Source of the DNA: Lachnospiraceae bacterium
Lineage (GTDB): Bacteria; Bacillota; Clostridia; Lachnospirales; Lachnospiraceae
Length of the DNA stretch: 64,000 nucleotides
Assembly: GCA_910575775.1 (NCBI GenBank)
Contig: CAJTEY010000002.1
Span: 124,001 to 188,000 of the forward strand
Reading direction: 5' to 3'
Part shown: piece after piece, positions 20,648-29,703 of the stretch
How positions within the stretch are numbered: the first letter of the stretch is position 1
Layout: each line of letters opens with the position of its first letter
Position numbers and translations under genes: made by a program
The notes under the pieces: model-generated
Seen by the model: only the letters and a program-made list of their open reading frames with translations
What the model was told of the DNA's origin: nothing
Database searches by the model: none

Positions 20648-21355
20648 CTAAAAGTTAAAATCATAGCAAACCGGACGTCCGGCACAATATTTACTGAAAG
20701 TGCCCTGGGTCAGATGAAACTGCGCGAGCAGGGCGGACAAGAAACCCATCAGCTTCCCGCTGTATTTCACTTCCAGGACTGCATCTTCCCTCATGATGGG
20801 CACATAACGCACATCCGGCGAAAAGATATCCAGATTGGACTCAGAGGATCTGACATTCATGTCCAGCGTGATGCGCGTATCGTACATGGAATACTTATAC
20901 GCCAGCCTGTCATATGCAATCTGCGCCACAGGACGGTAGAGTCCCTGCGCCATAATGCCGTAAGCCTTCAGGCTTGTTGCGGAAGTGTCAAAATACTTTT
21001 TCAAAACCTTTATATTGCCGTGCGAAATCTCTGCCGCATCAGACGCTGATATAATCAGGCTCAGTTTTTGCTGCCGGTCGTCAGTTTTCTGTTTGATTTC
21101 CAATTTACACAAAGATGCATCTTTGTCGTAAATCCGCAGACGCACCTTTTTACGATTGATCACACCCGCAAGTTTTTCTGCAAAATCAATCTGATTTGCC
21201 GAGTCAAAATACAGACTTCTCACCAGATATGGTCCGTCCGCACAATGCTCGTCTCTTTGCAGCAGCCTGTCCAACTGTTCTCTTATCGCCAGAGCCTTGC
21301 CAAGCGGCACGATATATTTGATTTCTTTTCTCTGGGAATAAAGCTCTCCGCCCAT
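20648..21355 (-). CDS. VTC-domain polyphosphate polymerase-like protein (triad B)
   Basis: 235 residues, the length of a lone VTC domain. The basic tunnel residues known from yeast Vtc4 have apparent counterparts: KVRLRIY (Arg72, Arg74), KLEIKQK (Lys84, Glu86, Lys88, Lys90), YDTRITLD (Arg161), LEVKYSGK (Glu195, Lys197) and FSKYC (Lys222). Family activity is making polyphosphate from ATP. The protein has no membrane helix, so it would be cytoplasmic and need a partner. The RBS GAGGAG is about 13 bp from the ATG, longer than ideal. A promoter lies just upstream at 21419-21447. Confidence 0.85.
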   Translation of the reverse strand: MGGELYSQRKEIKYIVPLGKALAIREQLDRLLQRDEHCADGPYLVRSLYFDSANQIDFAEKLAGVINRKKVRLRIYDKDASLCKLEIKQKTDDRQQKLSLIISASDAAEISHGNIKVLKKYFDTSATSLKAYGIMAQGLYRPVAQIAYDRLAYKYSMYDTRITLDMNVRSSESNLDIFSPDVRYVPIMREDAVLEVKYSGKLMGFLSALLAQFHLTQGTFSKYCAGRPVCYDFNF

Positions 21356-21418
21356 TGTATAATCCGGGCTCCTCTCCCGCTTACAAAAAAACAGCGCTGC
21401 TTTTGGTAAACTTTACTA

Positions 21419-21447
21419 ATTATAGCATCAACCATCCTTGATTTCAA
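21419..21447 (-). promoter_or_regulatory. Internal sigma-A promoter before triad B
   Basis: Minus-strand TTGAAA (21442-21447), 17-bp spacer, perfect TATAAT (21419-21424), in the 95-bp gap after the synthase gene. Transcription would start near 21412. It would give triad B, GH5, the two-component system and the amidase gene an output separate from the main promoter at 30599. Confidence 0.75.
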
Positions 21448-21450
21448 CCG

Positions 21451-23790
21451 TCACCCCAGCAGCCTGATCTCATTGAAATCTTCCGTCTTCTCGGTGCGCA
21501 TCCGCACAGTGTCCTCCTGCCTTTCCCGCTTCCCCCTCTGCGCACTCAGCCAGGCAAGCAGCGCATTTCTCGTCTCTGCTCTGTCCACAATCTCCTTGTA
21601 GTTGACCACGTTGTAGAGATGAAGGCCGCTGCGGATCTCGCTCTCAAACCGGCAGTCCAGAATGATATCGCCACCCACCATCAGCCGCAGCTCCTTCGGC
21701 ATATCATCATCTTTCACGGTCACACAGACATAATTAAAATCAAAAACTTTCACGGTTTCAATCCCCTCATTCAGGCAGCGGATCTGATCGTCAATCAAAA
21801 TACGGGGATAGTTTCTTTTCTGATAAAAGGGCGGGGTCACACGCTTTTTCAGATTCAGCTTCAAATCCTCGAAGCTGCCGCTGTCCTTCTTGATTTCCGT
21901 CGGAACGGTCGGTATTCTGTCATAGAGGATTCCCAGAAGTTCGTCATAACTGCCATTTATATCCGTCACTTTCATCGAGTAAATCCAGTCATCTCCCTGT
22001 TGGCTCACATGCACTACCGTGGCAAACATGTCCACATGATAGTCCTCCGTGTCCAGATAGATTTCCACTTCCTCATTCTCTTCGAAGAAATACGGTTCCG
22101 AAAACTTCATGGAGATACCTGCCTCGGAAGCATCTCTCGTCATGCCGTTGTACACCTCTCCCTTATATCTGACCCTGCATGGCATACGCACCAGAACCCG
22201 CTCGGTCTTTCGGTAAGGAATCCGCCCATCCACAAAAAAGAGCGACATCACTAGTAAAAACAAATTGTTGATCAGCCAGAAAAGAACCACAATCGGTCCG
22301 AATGAACCGCTGTCGAGCATAATAAAAATACAGCGCAAAATGCCCCAGACGGACAGCACAATCAAAATCAGAAAGGGAATGGAGTAGACGAAGTTTTTGC
22401 CCTTCTCGTTCTTCTGCTCCCCCTTGCTCGTGACCTTAAACTTTTTCATCGAAATGCCCACCGACTCAAACAACACCGGCAGCAGCATATATGGGAAAAG
22501 CACTGTCTCATAAATACTCGTCCATTTGGTAGACCGGATATTGCGCGAGAGCATTCGCAGACTGATATTGCTGCTTATATACATCGGCAGCCAGAAAATC
22601 AGCACCTGCGCCAGCGTACACTTAAATACCGTAAAGCCGAAAGCCGCGTACAGAATCGGCGACATAATATAAATCAGCCGTTTAAGGGGTGCATACCAGT
22701 ACCAGATGGACGCCCAGTAATTCATCTTCTGCGAAAAGTTAAGATCCGAAGCGGTAAAAATATGCATCTTCCTGCCCGTGGCGATCACGCCTCTCGCCCA
22801 GCGTGTTCTCTGCTGCACCAGATCCTTCAAATCCTGCGGCGAAAGCCCCGACGCAAGCGGTTCCGCCGTGCCAAGGCTCACATACTGCTTCTTCTCGATC
22901 AAAATGCCTGTGGCGAAATCCTCCGTGATCGCCCCGGTGTAGAAACCGCCTATCGCCTCAAGCGCCTCTCTGGAAAGCACTGTGTTGGAGCCGCCGTAAA
23001 TCACACTGTTTGTCTTTGTGCGGGCCACCTGAATATCCTTATAAAAATAGTCCTGCTCATTGGGAATCCGGGACTCCGAATAGAGATTAAACTGAAACAG
23101 GTCCAGATTATAAAAACTCTGCGGGGACTGTAAAAAGCCCAGCTTGATTTTATCTTCCTCTTTCAGATCCCTGTTTCGCAGATCCGCATCCACAAAATAC
23201 GGAATCGTCTTCATCAAGAAGTTGCTTCTCGGAATCATATCCGCATCAAAAGTTACCACGTAGGGCGAGTCGGAGTGCGCCAGCGCATTGTTCAGGTTTC
23301 CGGCCTTGGCTCCCTCGTGATCCTCCCTGTCCAGATAGTTGACGCCAAGCCTTGCCGCCAGCGCGCGCATTTCCTCCCTGTGTCCATCGTCACACAGATA
23401 GATGTGCACCTTTTCCGGGTCTGGATATTTCATCCGTGTACAGCCCCGCAGCGTCTTATAAAGCAGTTCCACCTCTTCGCTGTAAGTCGATACAAAAACG
23501 TCCACGTCCGGAAACGCATCCAGGGGAAGATTTTTCGGAAACGGATACCCTTCCACCGAATACATGTTGGCGTAGTGGACGAAAGCCTCCACCATACCGA
23601 GCACCTCCACCACCAGCAGGGCGATACCCGCAGCGACAGACACCATGCCGTACTCGAAAGGAATCGTAAAAAAGATACGCCACATCAAATACATGATCGT
23701 GAAAAACATATTCAGGAAGAACCACATCTTTCCCTTCCAGTTATGAAAGAAGCCGCGCATGTACGCACTGAAACTTTGTCTATCCCGCAT
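21451..23790 (-). CDS. Cellulose-synthase-like GT2 glycosyltransferase with PilZ domain
   Basis: 779 residues. Membrane helices lie at about 22-44 and 48-70. The GT2 catalytic core has DDG (134-136), DAD (182-184), TED (289-291) and QRTRW (327-331), the D,D,D,QxxRW set of processive beta-glycan synthases. More helices follow at about 360-520. A PilZ domain carries RKTER and DASEAG, the RxxxR and DxSxxG motifs that bind c-di-GMP. A C-terminal region of about 150 residues has no clear assignment. It resembles clostridial CcsA and enterobacterial BcsA, so the product is probably cellulose or a related beta-glucan pushed through the membrane. RBS AGGAGG overlaps the DHHW stop. Confidence 0.93.
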   Translation of the reverse strand: MRDRQSFSAYMRGFFHNWKGKMWFFLNMFFTIMYLMWRIFFTIPFEYGMVSVAAGIALLVVEVLGMVEAFVHYANMYSVEGYPFPKNLPLDAFPDVDVFVSTYSEEVELLYKTLRGCTRMKYPDPEKVHIYLCDDGHREEMRALAARLGVNYLDREDHEGAKAGNLNNALAHSDSPYVVTFDADMIPRSNFLMKTIPYFVDADLRNRDLKEEDKIKLGFLQSPQSFYNLDLFQFNLYSESRIPNEQDYFYKDIQVARTKTNSVIYGGSNTVLSREALEAIGGFYTGAITEDFATGILIEKKQYVSLGTAEPLASGLSPQDLKDLVQQRTRWARGVIATGRKMHIFTASDLNFSQKMNYWASIWYWYAPLKRLIYIMSPILYAAFGFTVFKCTLAQVLIFWLPMYISSNISLRMLSRNIRSTKWTSIYETVLFPYMLLPVLFESVGISMKKFKVTSKGEQKNEKGKNFVYSIPFLILIVLSVWGILRCIFIMLDSGSFGPIVVLFWLINNLFLLVMSLFFVDGRIPYRKTERVLVRMPCRVRYKGEVYNGMTRDASEAGISMKFSEPYFFEENEEVEIYLDTEDYHVDMFATVVHVSQQGDDWIYSMKVTDINGSYDELLGILYDRIPTVPTEIKKDSGSFEDLKLNLKKRVTPPFYQKRNYPRILIDDQIRCLNEGIETVKVFDFNYVCVTVKDDDMPKELRLMVGGDIILDCRFESEIRSGLHLYNVVNYKEIVDRAETRNALLAWLSAQRGKRERQEDTVRMRTEKTEDFNEIRLLG

Positions 23791-23795
23791 CAGCC

Positions 23796-25073
23796 TCAGT
23801 CCTCCTTAAAAAAGTTGAACGCATCCCCATTGATATTATAAGGATAAATTTCCATAATGATATAATCAAATTTATTTTCTTTCACATAGCTCTCAATGTC
23901 CAGCACATGCGACTCCTCCAGCGACCAGATGGCGTCCAGCTCGCTGCACATAGGAGCGAGAAACACCATCATCGGTGAAAAGTAAGAGTCTCTGATGGCA
24001 AAAATCTTCACACCCTCCGGATTATCCTCGTTGACAATGTGCTCATAAGGGCGCAGGCCGTTGAGATACAGGGAATACTGGGAATCGCTGTAGATGTCGT
24101 CGTGCGCCAAAAGCGCATCCGTATCCATAAGAGACTCCGTCGTCACCCCTCGGAAATGCTGGGTTACATCCGTTACACCCATACAGTGTCTGTCATATCG
24201 GTTCTCAAATGTGGGCCACAGTGCCTCGAAATCCTCAAGACCGCTGAAATTCGCCCCCGTCTTTCGCCCCATGGAGCCGAGCATGCCCTGGCGGTATGTC
24301 ACCCGCTCATAGTTGGCCGGATCCATATAAAATCCGTCCGGGTCAAGCCCCGCGTCAAATCTTTCGTTCATCTGTTCCACCAGCACCTGCGTCGCCGCAA
24401 AAGCCGCCGGGATCGTCCAGTGATGATCCGTCTTAAAAAAAGCGTCCTGTATCGAAAGCCCCTCATTCGGAATATACTTTCTGCAATCCACCGTCTCTAT
24501 CCCGTAACGGTTCATATAAAATAACGTCTCGTCCACAATCGTGTCCGGGTCATTGACAGGCATTCCCGTGCGGAAATTTGTCTCACCACGCACATATTTT
24601 CCCGGCGTGACAAAAAACAGAACCTTCGTCCCGTCCGCCGCCACATAGTCCTGCAGACGGCGCAGCCTTCTGGCATATTCCTCCGCGTCATTCGTATCCT
24701 CCCTAAAAAAGGAAGCGTAATGCAGATAGCCGTCCTCATCCTTGATATAGGTAAAATTATTAAACTCTCTCTTATCCAGAAGCACCTGAATATAAGAATA
24801 AGTTTCAATGAACTCCATCCGTCCATACATAGAACCGATAATACTCTCATCCAGAGCCGACACGGTCTTCGCGACCGTATCAGGAACTGTCTGCAGCGAA
24901 ATGCCCTCCGCCAGACTTTCTCTCACCGTTTCTACCCACACATCGCCGCCATACCATGCGTTCAACCCGGCATAACCGAATACACCGAAAAGGAAGAACA
25001 GGGCAAAAATCTGTTTCCGCAATATATAGGCCCTCAACGGGTCTTTTTTCCTTTTTCTCCTTCTCTCTGCCAC
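23796..25073 (-). CDS. DHHW/AlgJ-like extracytoplasmic acetylation protein
   Basis: 425 residues starting at GTG (25073). One membrane segment lies near 15-37 and the rest is outside. The motif TDHHWTIPAAF near residue 215 is the DHHW signature shared with the AlgJ/AlgX SGNH-like group. FAIRDSYFSPM near residue 365 holds the catalytic serine in the usual block. Such proteins pass acetyl groups from an MBOAT protein to a polysaccharide. The MBOAT gene lies 12 bp upstream and the synthase 5 bp downstream, so acetylation of the nascent glucan is likely. The donor and the modified sugar position are unknown. Confidence 0.87.
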   Translation of the reverse strand: MAERRRKRKKDPLRAYILRKQIFALFFLFGVFGYAGLNAWYGGDVWVETVRESLAEGISLQTVPDTVAKTVSALDESIIGSMYGRMEFIETYSYIQVLLDKREFNNFTYIKDEDGYLHYASFFREDTNDAEEYARRLRRLQDYVAADGTKVLFFVTPGKYVRGETNFRTGMPVNDPDTIVDETLFYMNRYGIETVDCRKYIPNEGLSIQDAFFKTDHHWTIPAAFAATQVLVEQMNERFDAGLDPDGFYMDPANYERVTYRQGMLGSMGRKTGANFSGLEDFEALWPTFENRYDRHCMGVTDVTQHFRGVTTESLMDTDALLAHDDIYSDSQYSLYLNGLRPYEHIVNEDNPEGVKIFAIRDSYFSPMMVFLAPMCSELDAIWSLEESHVLDIESYVKENKFDYIIMEIYPYNINGDAFNFFKED

Positions 25074-25085
25074 AATGCCACCCCG

Positions 25086-26501
25086 CTAGAAATTAAAGTA
25101 AATAAACGGATTATAGGTGCCGCTTGCCATATAAGCCACACACACAATCAAAAGCATCATTAGTCCGACAGGATAGACAAGAATACCAATCCGATTGACT
25201 GCCGATTTCGGATTCTTGTACAGAATCTCATTCATATTTCTGGCTATCGGCATGGAGAATAAAATCCCCAGCACCAGAAAGACCAGATTTTCCCGTATCA
25301 GCATCACAGCCAAATCACTATAAAAACCGTTATTGTTAACACCCAGCATGTTCATAAAAAAACGCCCTGCCTGATAGAGGTCATCTGAGCGGAACACCAC
25401 CCAGAGCGCATTGACAATCATCAGCGTGTAAAAATGCTTCGCAAATCTGCTCTTCATCCTCTTCGGATACTCAAAAAACCGCTCCGCAAGCTGAAAGGCA
25501 AAGTACATCAGCCCCCAGAAAAGAAACGTCCAGTTCGCACCGTGCCAGATACCCGTCAAAAGCCACACCACCAGCATATTGCGGACCATAAAGTCCTGAT
25601 TTTTGACGCGGCTGCCGCCAAGTGGAAAGTAGACATATTCCCGGAACCAGTCTGTCAGGGAAATATGCCATCTTTTCCAGAAGTCGGAAATGGATTCGGC
25701 TATGTACGGATAGTTGAAGTTTTCGGGAAACTTAAATCCAAAGCACAGGCCAAGCCCGATCGCCATGTCAGAATAGGCCGAAAAGTCATAATAAATCTGC
25801 ATACTGTAAGAGATACTGCCAAGCCACGCCAGCATTACCGGCACCGCCATCCGCTCCGTGCCGATCATCGACCAGCCGAATATATTGTCCGCCATCCCCG
25901 CAAAGCAGTTGGAGAGCAGAATCTTTTTGCCAAGTCCCACCGTGAAGCGGCTGATCCCCATGGAAAACATATTAAAATCTGACTTCCTGTGGCGAATCTG
26001 CTGCGCAATCGTATTGTACTGGATGATCGGTCCGGCAATGAGCTGCGGAAAAAAAGCAATATAGAGCCCCACGTAGAAGGGATTCTCTGCTTTCACCGTT
26101 CCCCGGTACACATCCACCACATAGGACATCGCCTGAAAGGTAAAAAAGGAAATGCCGATCGGAAGCGGCAGCGACACCGTTTCCACGCCGAAAATTTCCA
26201 TCACAAACCCCAGATATTTAAACACAAACAGGGTCGACAGATTTGCAGCCACCGCAAGAAACAACAAAACCTTTCTGCCGCCTTCTCCCTTCAGCCGCTG
26301 CATCACTCCCGCCAACAGAGAGTTGACCATGATGGACGCAATCATCAAAAGCACATACAGCGGTTCTCCCCACGCGTAGAAGATGAGGCTGGCAATCAAC
26401 AGAATCACATTCTGGCACGCTCTGGAAAAGAAGAACATGTAGTACAAAATCAATACCGCCGGGAAGAAGATGAACAGAAATACAATACTGGAAAAAAGCA
26501 T
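25086..26501 (-). CDS. MBOAT-family O-acyltransferase (AlgI-like)
   Basis: 471 residues from the ATG at 26501 (RBS AAGGGG); the frame extends upstream to 26585 without a site. It has about ten membrane helices. The family region is present: FPQLIAGPI, YYDFSAYSDMAIGLG, FWKRWHISLTDWFREY and the conserved histidine in GIWHGANWTF. AlgI-type proteins move acetyl groups across the membrane for polysaccharide O-acetylation. It is coupled to the DHHW protein and the synthase gene. Similar proteins serve D-alanylation (DltB), but the neighbours point to polysaccharide modification. Confidence 0.92.
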   Translation of the reverse strand: MLFSSIVFLFIFFPAVLILYYMFFFSRACQNVILLIASLIFYAWGEPLYVLLMIASIMVNSLLAGVMQRLKGEGGRKVLLFLAVAANLSTLFVFKYLGFVMEIFGVETVSLPLPIGISFFTFQAMSYVVDVYRGTVKAENPFYVGLYIAFFPQLIAGPIIQYNTIAQQIRHRKSDFNMFSMGISRFTVGLGKKILLSNCFAGMADNIFGWSMIGTERMAVPVMLAWLGSISYSMQIYYDFSAYSDMAIGLGLCFGFKFPENFNYPYIAESISDFWKRWHISLTDWFREYVYFPLGGSRVKNQDFMVRNMLVVWLLTGIWHGANWTFLFWGLMYFAFQLAERFFEYPKRMKSRFAKHFYTLMIVNALWVVFRSDDLYQAGRFFMNMLGVNNNGFYSDLAVMLIRENLVFLVLGILFSMPIARNMNEILYKNPKSAVNRIGILVYPVGLMMLLIVCVAYMASGTYNPFIYFNF

Positions 26502-26514
26502 ATTGCATCCCCTT

Positions 26515-26682
26515 TCACCCGTTCTTATTTTTTCTGTGTTTTCTGTAACCATACAGAAAAATGAGAAGACCCGCCGCACAGACAATCCGTATCCCGTTTA
26601 TCACAAGCGGATCGTTACACATTGACAGGAAATAGTCCCTCTCCTGTACTGCCTCTGCGGCGACCTTGTTTAACAATAACAT
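26515..26682 (-). CDS. Small single-pass membrane protein (55 residues)
   Basis: A short frame, ATG at 26680-26682 to TGA at 26515-26517, fills the gap between CotH and the MBOAT gene. It has a hydrophobic helix at about 31-45 (RIVCAAGLLIFLYGY) followed by a basic tail (RKHRKNKNG), so the C-terminus is probably inside. A weak AAAGGA lies 12 bases upstream and a TTG overlaps the CotH stop. The frame ends 13 bp before the MBOAT start. Small helper peptides are common beside MBOAT and synthase proteins (DltX is one case), but I see no homology to any. Function unknown. Confidence 0.6.
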   Translation of the reverse strand: MLLLNKVAAEAVQERDYFLSMCNDPLVINGIRIVCAAGLLIFLYGYRKHRKNKNG

Positions 26683-26690
26683 CAATCCGA

Positions 26691-28307
26691 TCAATCCTTT
26701 CTGATAATCAAAACCGCAGGCATAAAAAACAAAAGCATCACCAAAAGCAAAAACAGCTTATTTTCACCCCGGATAGATGTATCATATACCGTCGATTTCT
26801 CCAACGCACGAAGCTCCGTCTGCATCGCTCTCCCATGCTTGTATAAATACGTTTTTATGTTGTAAATCTCCTGATCGTAGTTGTCGTTAAAACGGCTGAC
26901 AACCATATTTTCGCTGTCCATATAGTCCAACAGATAGTAATTATGCCAGTTCTGCAGGGAATCGTCGTAATAATCGGCAGCCCAGCGATACCACTCCCGC
27001 TCTCTGGCAGAACGGATATATGCGGTCGTCTCGTCAATCATATCACAGATATGGTCATGGGAGAAGGTGCTTTTTCGGAGATTGGCATACCGGGCCTGCA
27101 AGGCGTCCACGAAACGGATGTCCGCCGTTAAGCGGTCAAAAAAGGGTCTCTCCTGAAACGCCATGGTTTCCGTCTCCATCTCCTCCACAGCGTAATTGTT
27201 CATCGCCTGGTCAAAGTCCCACACCGGACCTATCTTAAGCGGTTCCCCCGAGTTTTTATACATATAGGTGGAGTGCATACCCGCGTCATAATTTCCGAAA
27301 AACTCATTGATCAGAAAATAGTCCACAAAAGTATCGACGTCAATATATTTATCGTAAGTGCCAAACACGTCCGCCCTGCCAGAATAAATGACCCGCTCGA
27401 TCTGTGAGAAGTCCTTCTCGATATAGTGCAGCGCCGTGTCCGTGATCCGCTCCTGTGAAGGGTACTTCAAGCCGATCCACTCATCGGAAAGCCCCTCCAG
27501 TCTCCGCCCGGTTTCCAGCATTTTATCAAAGTGAGTAAATCTGTCCCTGCGGATCAGATAACTTGTATACAGATTCTTTTCTTTAAAGGAATCAATGGGA
27601 ACCCGGTTGATGTCCCTCGCCACCGTCTCCATCATCAGATAGAGCCCTTGGTAAACATACCTGTCGCCGTCCCTAATAACAACTTCACAAAACTGGCTGT
27701 CCGGCGTCACCTCCGAAATTTCCGAGCTGATCCGATAGGCCAGATAGTTGCGGATCATGCTTTTGTCCGCCATGCTCCCGTTTAAAATCCAGCTGTCGTG
27801 CGCACCCATGCCAAGGATATCAACCTCGTTCTCCAGCCCCTCCGCCGTTTTCAGTTTCAGGAGGTACTGCACCTTATCAAAATTATAGGAAGTATGACCC
27901 CGCTTTTTGATCAGCAGATCGCTCTGCGCCACAGGCTTATCCGTTATGCAGTTGTCAAATGTACCGCCGTCTATGACGCTGATATGCCCTTTGATATAAG
28001 GCTCCTCGCCCAAGACTGACTCGTTTCCGACTTCATCAAACTCCTTGTAGTGCGCCAGTTCGCCCTCCATGGACAGAATCACGATCGGCAGATTCGATCG
28101 AAACCCGGCCCGCACCGTAAAATCCTCCTCCAGGTAAAGAAGGGGATCTTCCGTGTACGGATCTGATGGCAACTCAAAATAGGTGTTCTTATTGATATCC
28201 CTGTTCTGATACGCCGTATAGCTTCGCAAAAAGCCACACACCGCCGCCGTCAGAATCATCAGCGCACACATGCCAAGCAGACAGATTTTTCTTTGTCCCT
28301 GCGACAT
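26691..28307 (-). CDS. CotH-family protein kinase-like membrane protein (triad A)
   Basis: 538 residues from the ATG at 28307, seven bases after AGGAG; an upstream ATG at 28334 is rejected. An N-terminal membrane helix is near 10-30 and a second is at the very C-terminus (KLFLLLVMLLFFMPAVLII), so the CotH domain sits outside between two anchors. Family motifs are KKRGHTSYNFDKVQYLLKL, WILNGSMADKSMIRNYLAYR, and the metal-binding DFD near residue 365 in GPVWDFDQAMNN. It is better conserved than the triad B CotH. It probably phosphorylates a surface protein or polymer; the substrate is unknown. Confidence 0.88.
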   Translation of the reverse strand: MSQGQRKICLLGMCALMILTAAVCGFLRSYTAYQNRDINKNTYFELPSDPYTEDPLLYLEEDFTVRAGFRSNLPIVILSMEGELAHYKEFDEVGNESVLGEEPYIKGHISVIDGGTFDNCITDKPVAQSDLLIKKRGHTSYNFDKVQYLLKLKTAEGLENEVDILGMGAHDSWILNGSMADKSMIRNYLAYRISSEISEVTPDSQFCEVVIRDGDRYVYQGLYLMMETVARDINRVPIDSFKEKNLYTSYLIRRDRFTHFDKMLETGRRLEGLSDEWIGLKYPSQERITDTALHYIEKDFSQIERVIYSGRADVFGTYDKYIDVDTFVDYFLINEFFGNYDAGMHSTYMYKNSGEPLKIGPVWDFDQAMNNYAVEEMETETMAFQERPFFDRLTADIRFVDALQARYANLRKSTFSHDHICDMIDETTAYIRSAREREWYRWAADYYDDSLQNWHNYYLLDYMDSENMVVSRFNDNYDQEIYNIKTYLYKHGRAMQTELRALEKSTVYDTSIRGENKLFLLLVMLLFFMPAVLIIRKD

Positions 28308-28317
28308 ACGCTGTCTC

Positions 28318-29004
28318 CTATTGACTGATCTCATCGTCCTGTCTGACCATGCTGATCGAAGAAATGCCTTCGATTCCCGACAGGTTTCTCACCAGTTTAC
28401 CGTTACGCTTTTCCGATCTCTTCAGCTGTTTGTCCGAGATCTCATAAATAAATTCTTCAGTCTGCGTCTTCACCGCCCGGTTATGCACACGCAGCGCCGC
28501 CCTGCCTCCGAACAGATTTCCCATATGCTTTTCCACTTCCTCCCCGGCCCCTGGCGTGCAGTTCACGATCACCATGATACGTTCATTGTTTCGGATAAAG
28601 CCGAAAAGAATCAGGAAGACAAAGATCAGCGCGGAACCGATCGCCGCGATCAGATAATCGGACACACCACAGCAGATTCCCACCGCGATACTCCAGAAAA
28701 TATAGGCTGTGTCCCGAGGGTCTTTGATCGCCGTCCGAAACCGCACAATGGAAAGGGCACCTACCATACCCAGGGAAAGCGCTATGTTATTGCCGATCAC
28801 ATTCATGACAAGCGTAGTCACTAATGTCAGCATAACGATGGACACATTAAACCGCTCGCTGTAAACCGGCCCCGAATGAGATACCTTGTAAGAAATATAA
28901 ATCAGACAGGCAATCATGGACGCAGCCAGAAAATTAATCAGTACATCCATAATCGTCAGACCGTTCGTTGCGTTTAACAGACTGTTGTAAAGTATCTCTT
29001 TCAT
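28318..29004 (-). CDS. DUF4956 membrane protein (triad A)
   Basis: 228 residues with membrane helices at about 18-42, 50-70, 75-95 and 115-140. It carries LGMVGALSIVRFRTAIKD, almost identical to the copy at 19959-20633, then PRDTAYIFWSIAVGICCG. The C-terminal soluble domain (about 140-228) matches in length but is more diverged. It is separated from VTC by 1 bp and its stop overlaps the CotH ribosome binding site. The paired soluble VTC domain plus DUF4956 may replace the single polypeptide that yeast uses for polyphosphate synthesis and translocation; this is a hypothesis. Confidence 0.85.
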   Translation of the reverse strand: MKEILYNSLLNATNGLTIMDVLINFLAASMIACLIYISYKVSHSGPVYSERFNVSIVMLTLVTTLVMNVIGNNIALSLGMVGALSIVRFRTAIKDPRDTAYIFWSIAVGICCGVSDYLIAAIGSALIFVFLILFGFIRNNERIMVIVNCTPGAGEEVEKHMGNLFGGRAALRVHNRAVKTQTEEFIYEISDKQLKRSEKRNGKLVRNLSGIEGISSISMVRQDDEISQ

Positions 29005-29005
29005 C

Positions 29006-29701
29006 TCATTTTCTCCCTCTCTTGGATATCATTCTGGCCCTGCAGTATTTGCTGTTGGAAATCTGCATTTTATCACACCGGCTCAGTTCATTTTTTATAT
29101 AAGTGAAAAGAAATCCCGAATATTTGACTTCCATCGTCACCATCCCGGGCGGGCTGACCGGATAAAACATCGCCTCCCTGCAAAACAGGTCAAAATTCGA
29201 CTCGCTTGCCCGGAGATTCTGGTCAAAGGTAATCCTCGTATCATTATGTTCTGTAATAAGGGCGCAGCGTTCATACTCTACCATACACTTCGGCCTGTAA
29301 CAGCGAGCGCTCAAAAAAGCATAGAGCCACCTTGCCAGCGGTTCTTCCCGGTCCGACAAAAACCGATTATCGCCGCCAATCATCCTCGCCGCCTCATCCC
29401 TGTTCAGAATCAGCGAACGCTTCCGCTGGAAGCCACCCGTTTTTTCCTTCACCTCGAGCTTAGCCGTCTGCGCGTCTGTGCTGTAGACCCGCAGACGTAT
29501 CTTCTGTCTTTCGTCGTACCCCTCCACTTTCTCCTCAAAATCCGTATCGCTCAGGGTGTCAAAATAGAGGGATCGCACCAGATAGCCTTTCTCCCCGTTG
29601 TGCGGATCCGAATCCATGAAAACGCCAAGCCGGCGCTTCATATCCGCCATTTCCAACGGGCCTATATCATATTTCTTCTCTGTCCTTGTCACATCAAGCA
29701 A
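29006..29701 (-). CDS. VTC-domain polyphosphate polymerase-like protein (triad A)
   Basis: 231 residues. The same tunnel pattern as the triad B copy is seen: KIRLRVY (Arg69, Arg71), KLEVKEK (Lys81, Glu83, Lys85, Lys87), DTRITFD (Arg156), MEVKYSG (Glu191, Lys193) and SKYC (Lys218). YLVRSLYFDT near residue 40 is the strongest shared block. The start codon almost touches the stop of the upstream membrane protein (2 bp between them), so translation is coupled. The RBS is weak (CAGGGA). The catalytic residues are judged by motif only and were not aligned by program. Confidence 0.85.
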   Translation of the reverse strand: MLDVTRTEKKYDIGPLEMADMKRRLGVFMDSDPHNGEKGYLVRSLYFDTLSDTDFEEKVEGYDERQKIRLRVYSTDAQTAKLEVKEKTGGFQRKRSLILNRDEAARMIGGDNRFLSDREEPLARWLYAFLSARCYRPKCMVEYERCALITEHNDTRITFDQNLRASESNFDLFCREAMFYPVSPPGMVTMEVKYSGFLFTYIKNELSRCDKMQISNSKYCRARMISKRGRK

Positions 29702-29703
29702 AT

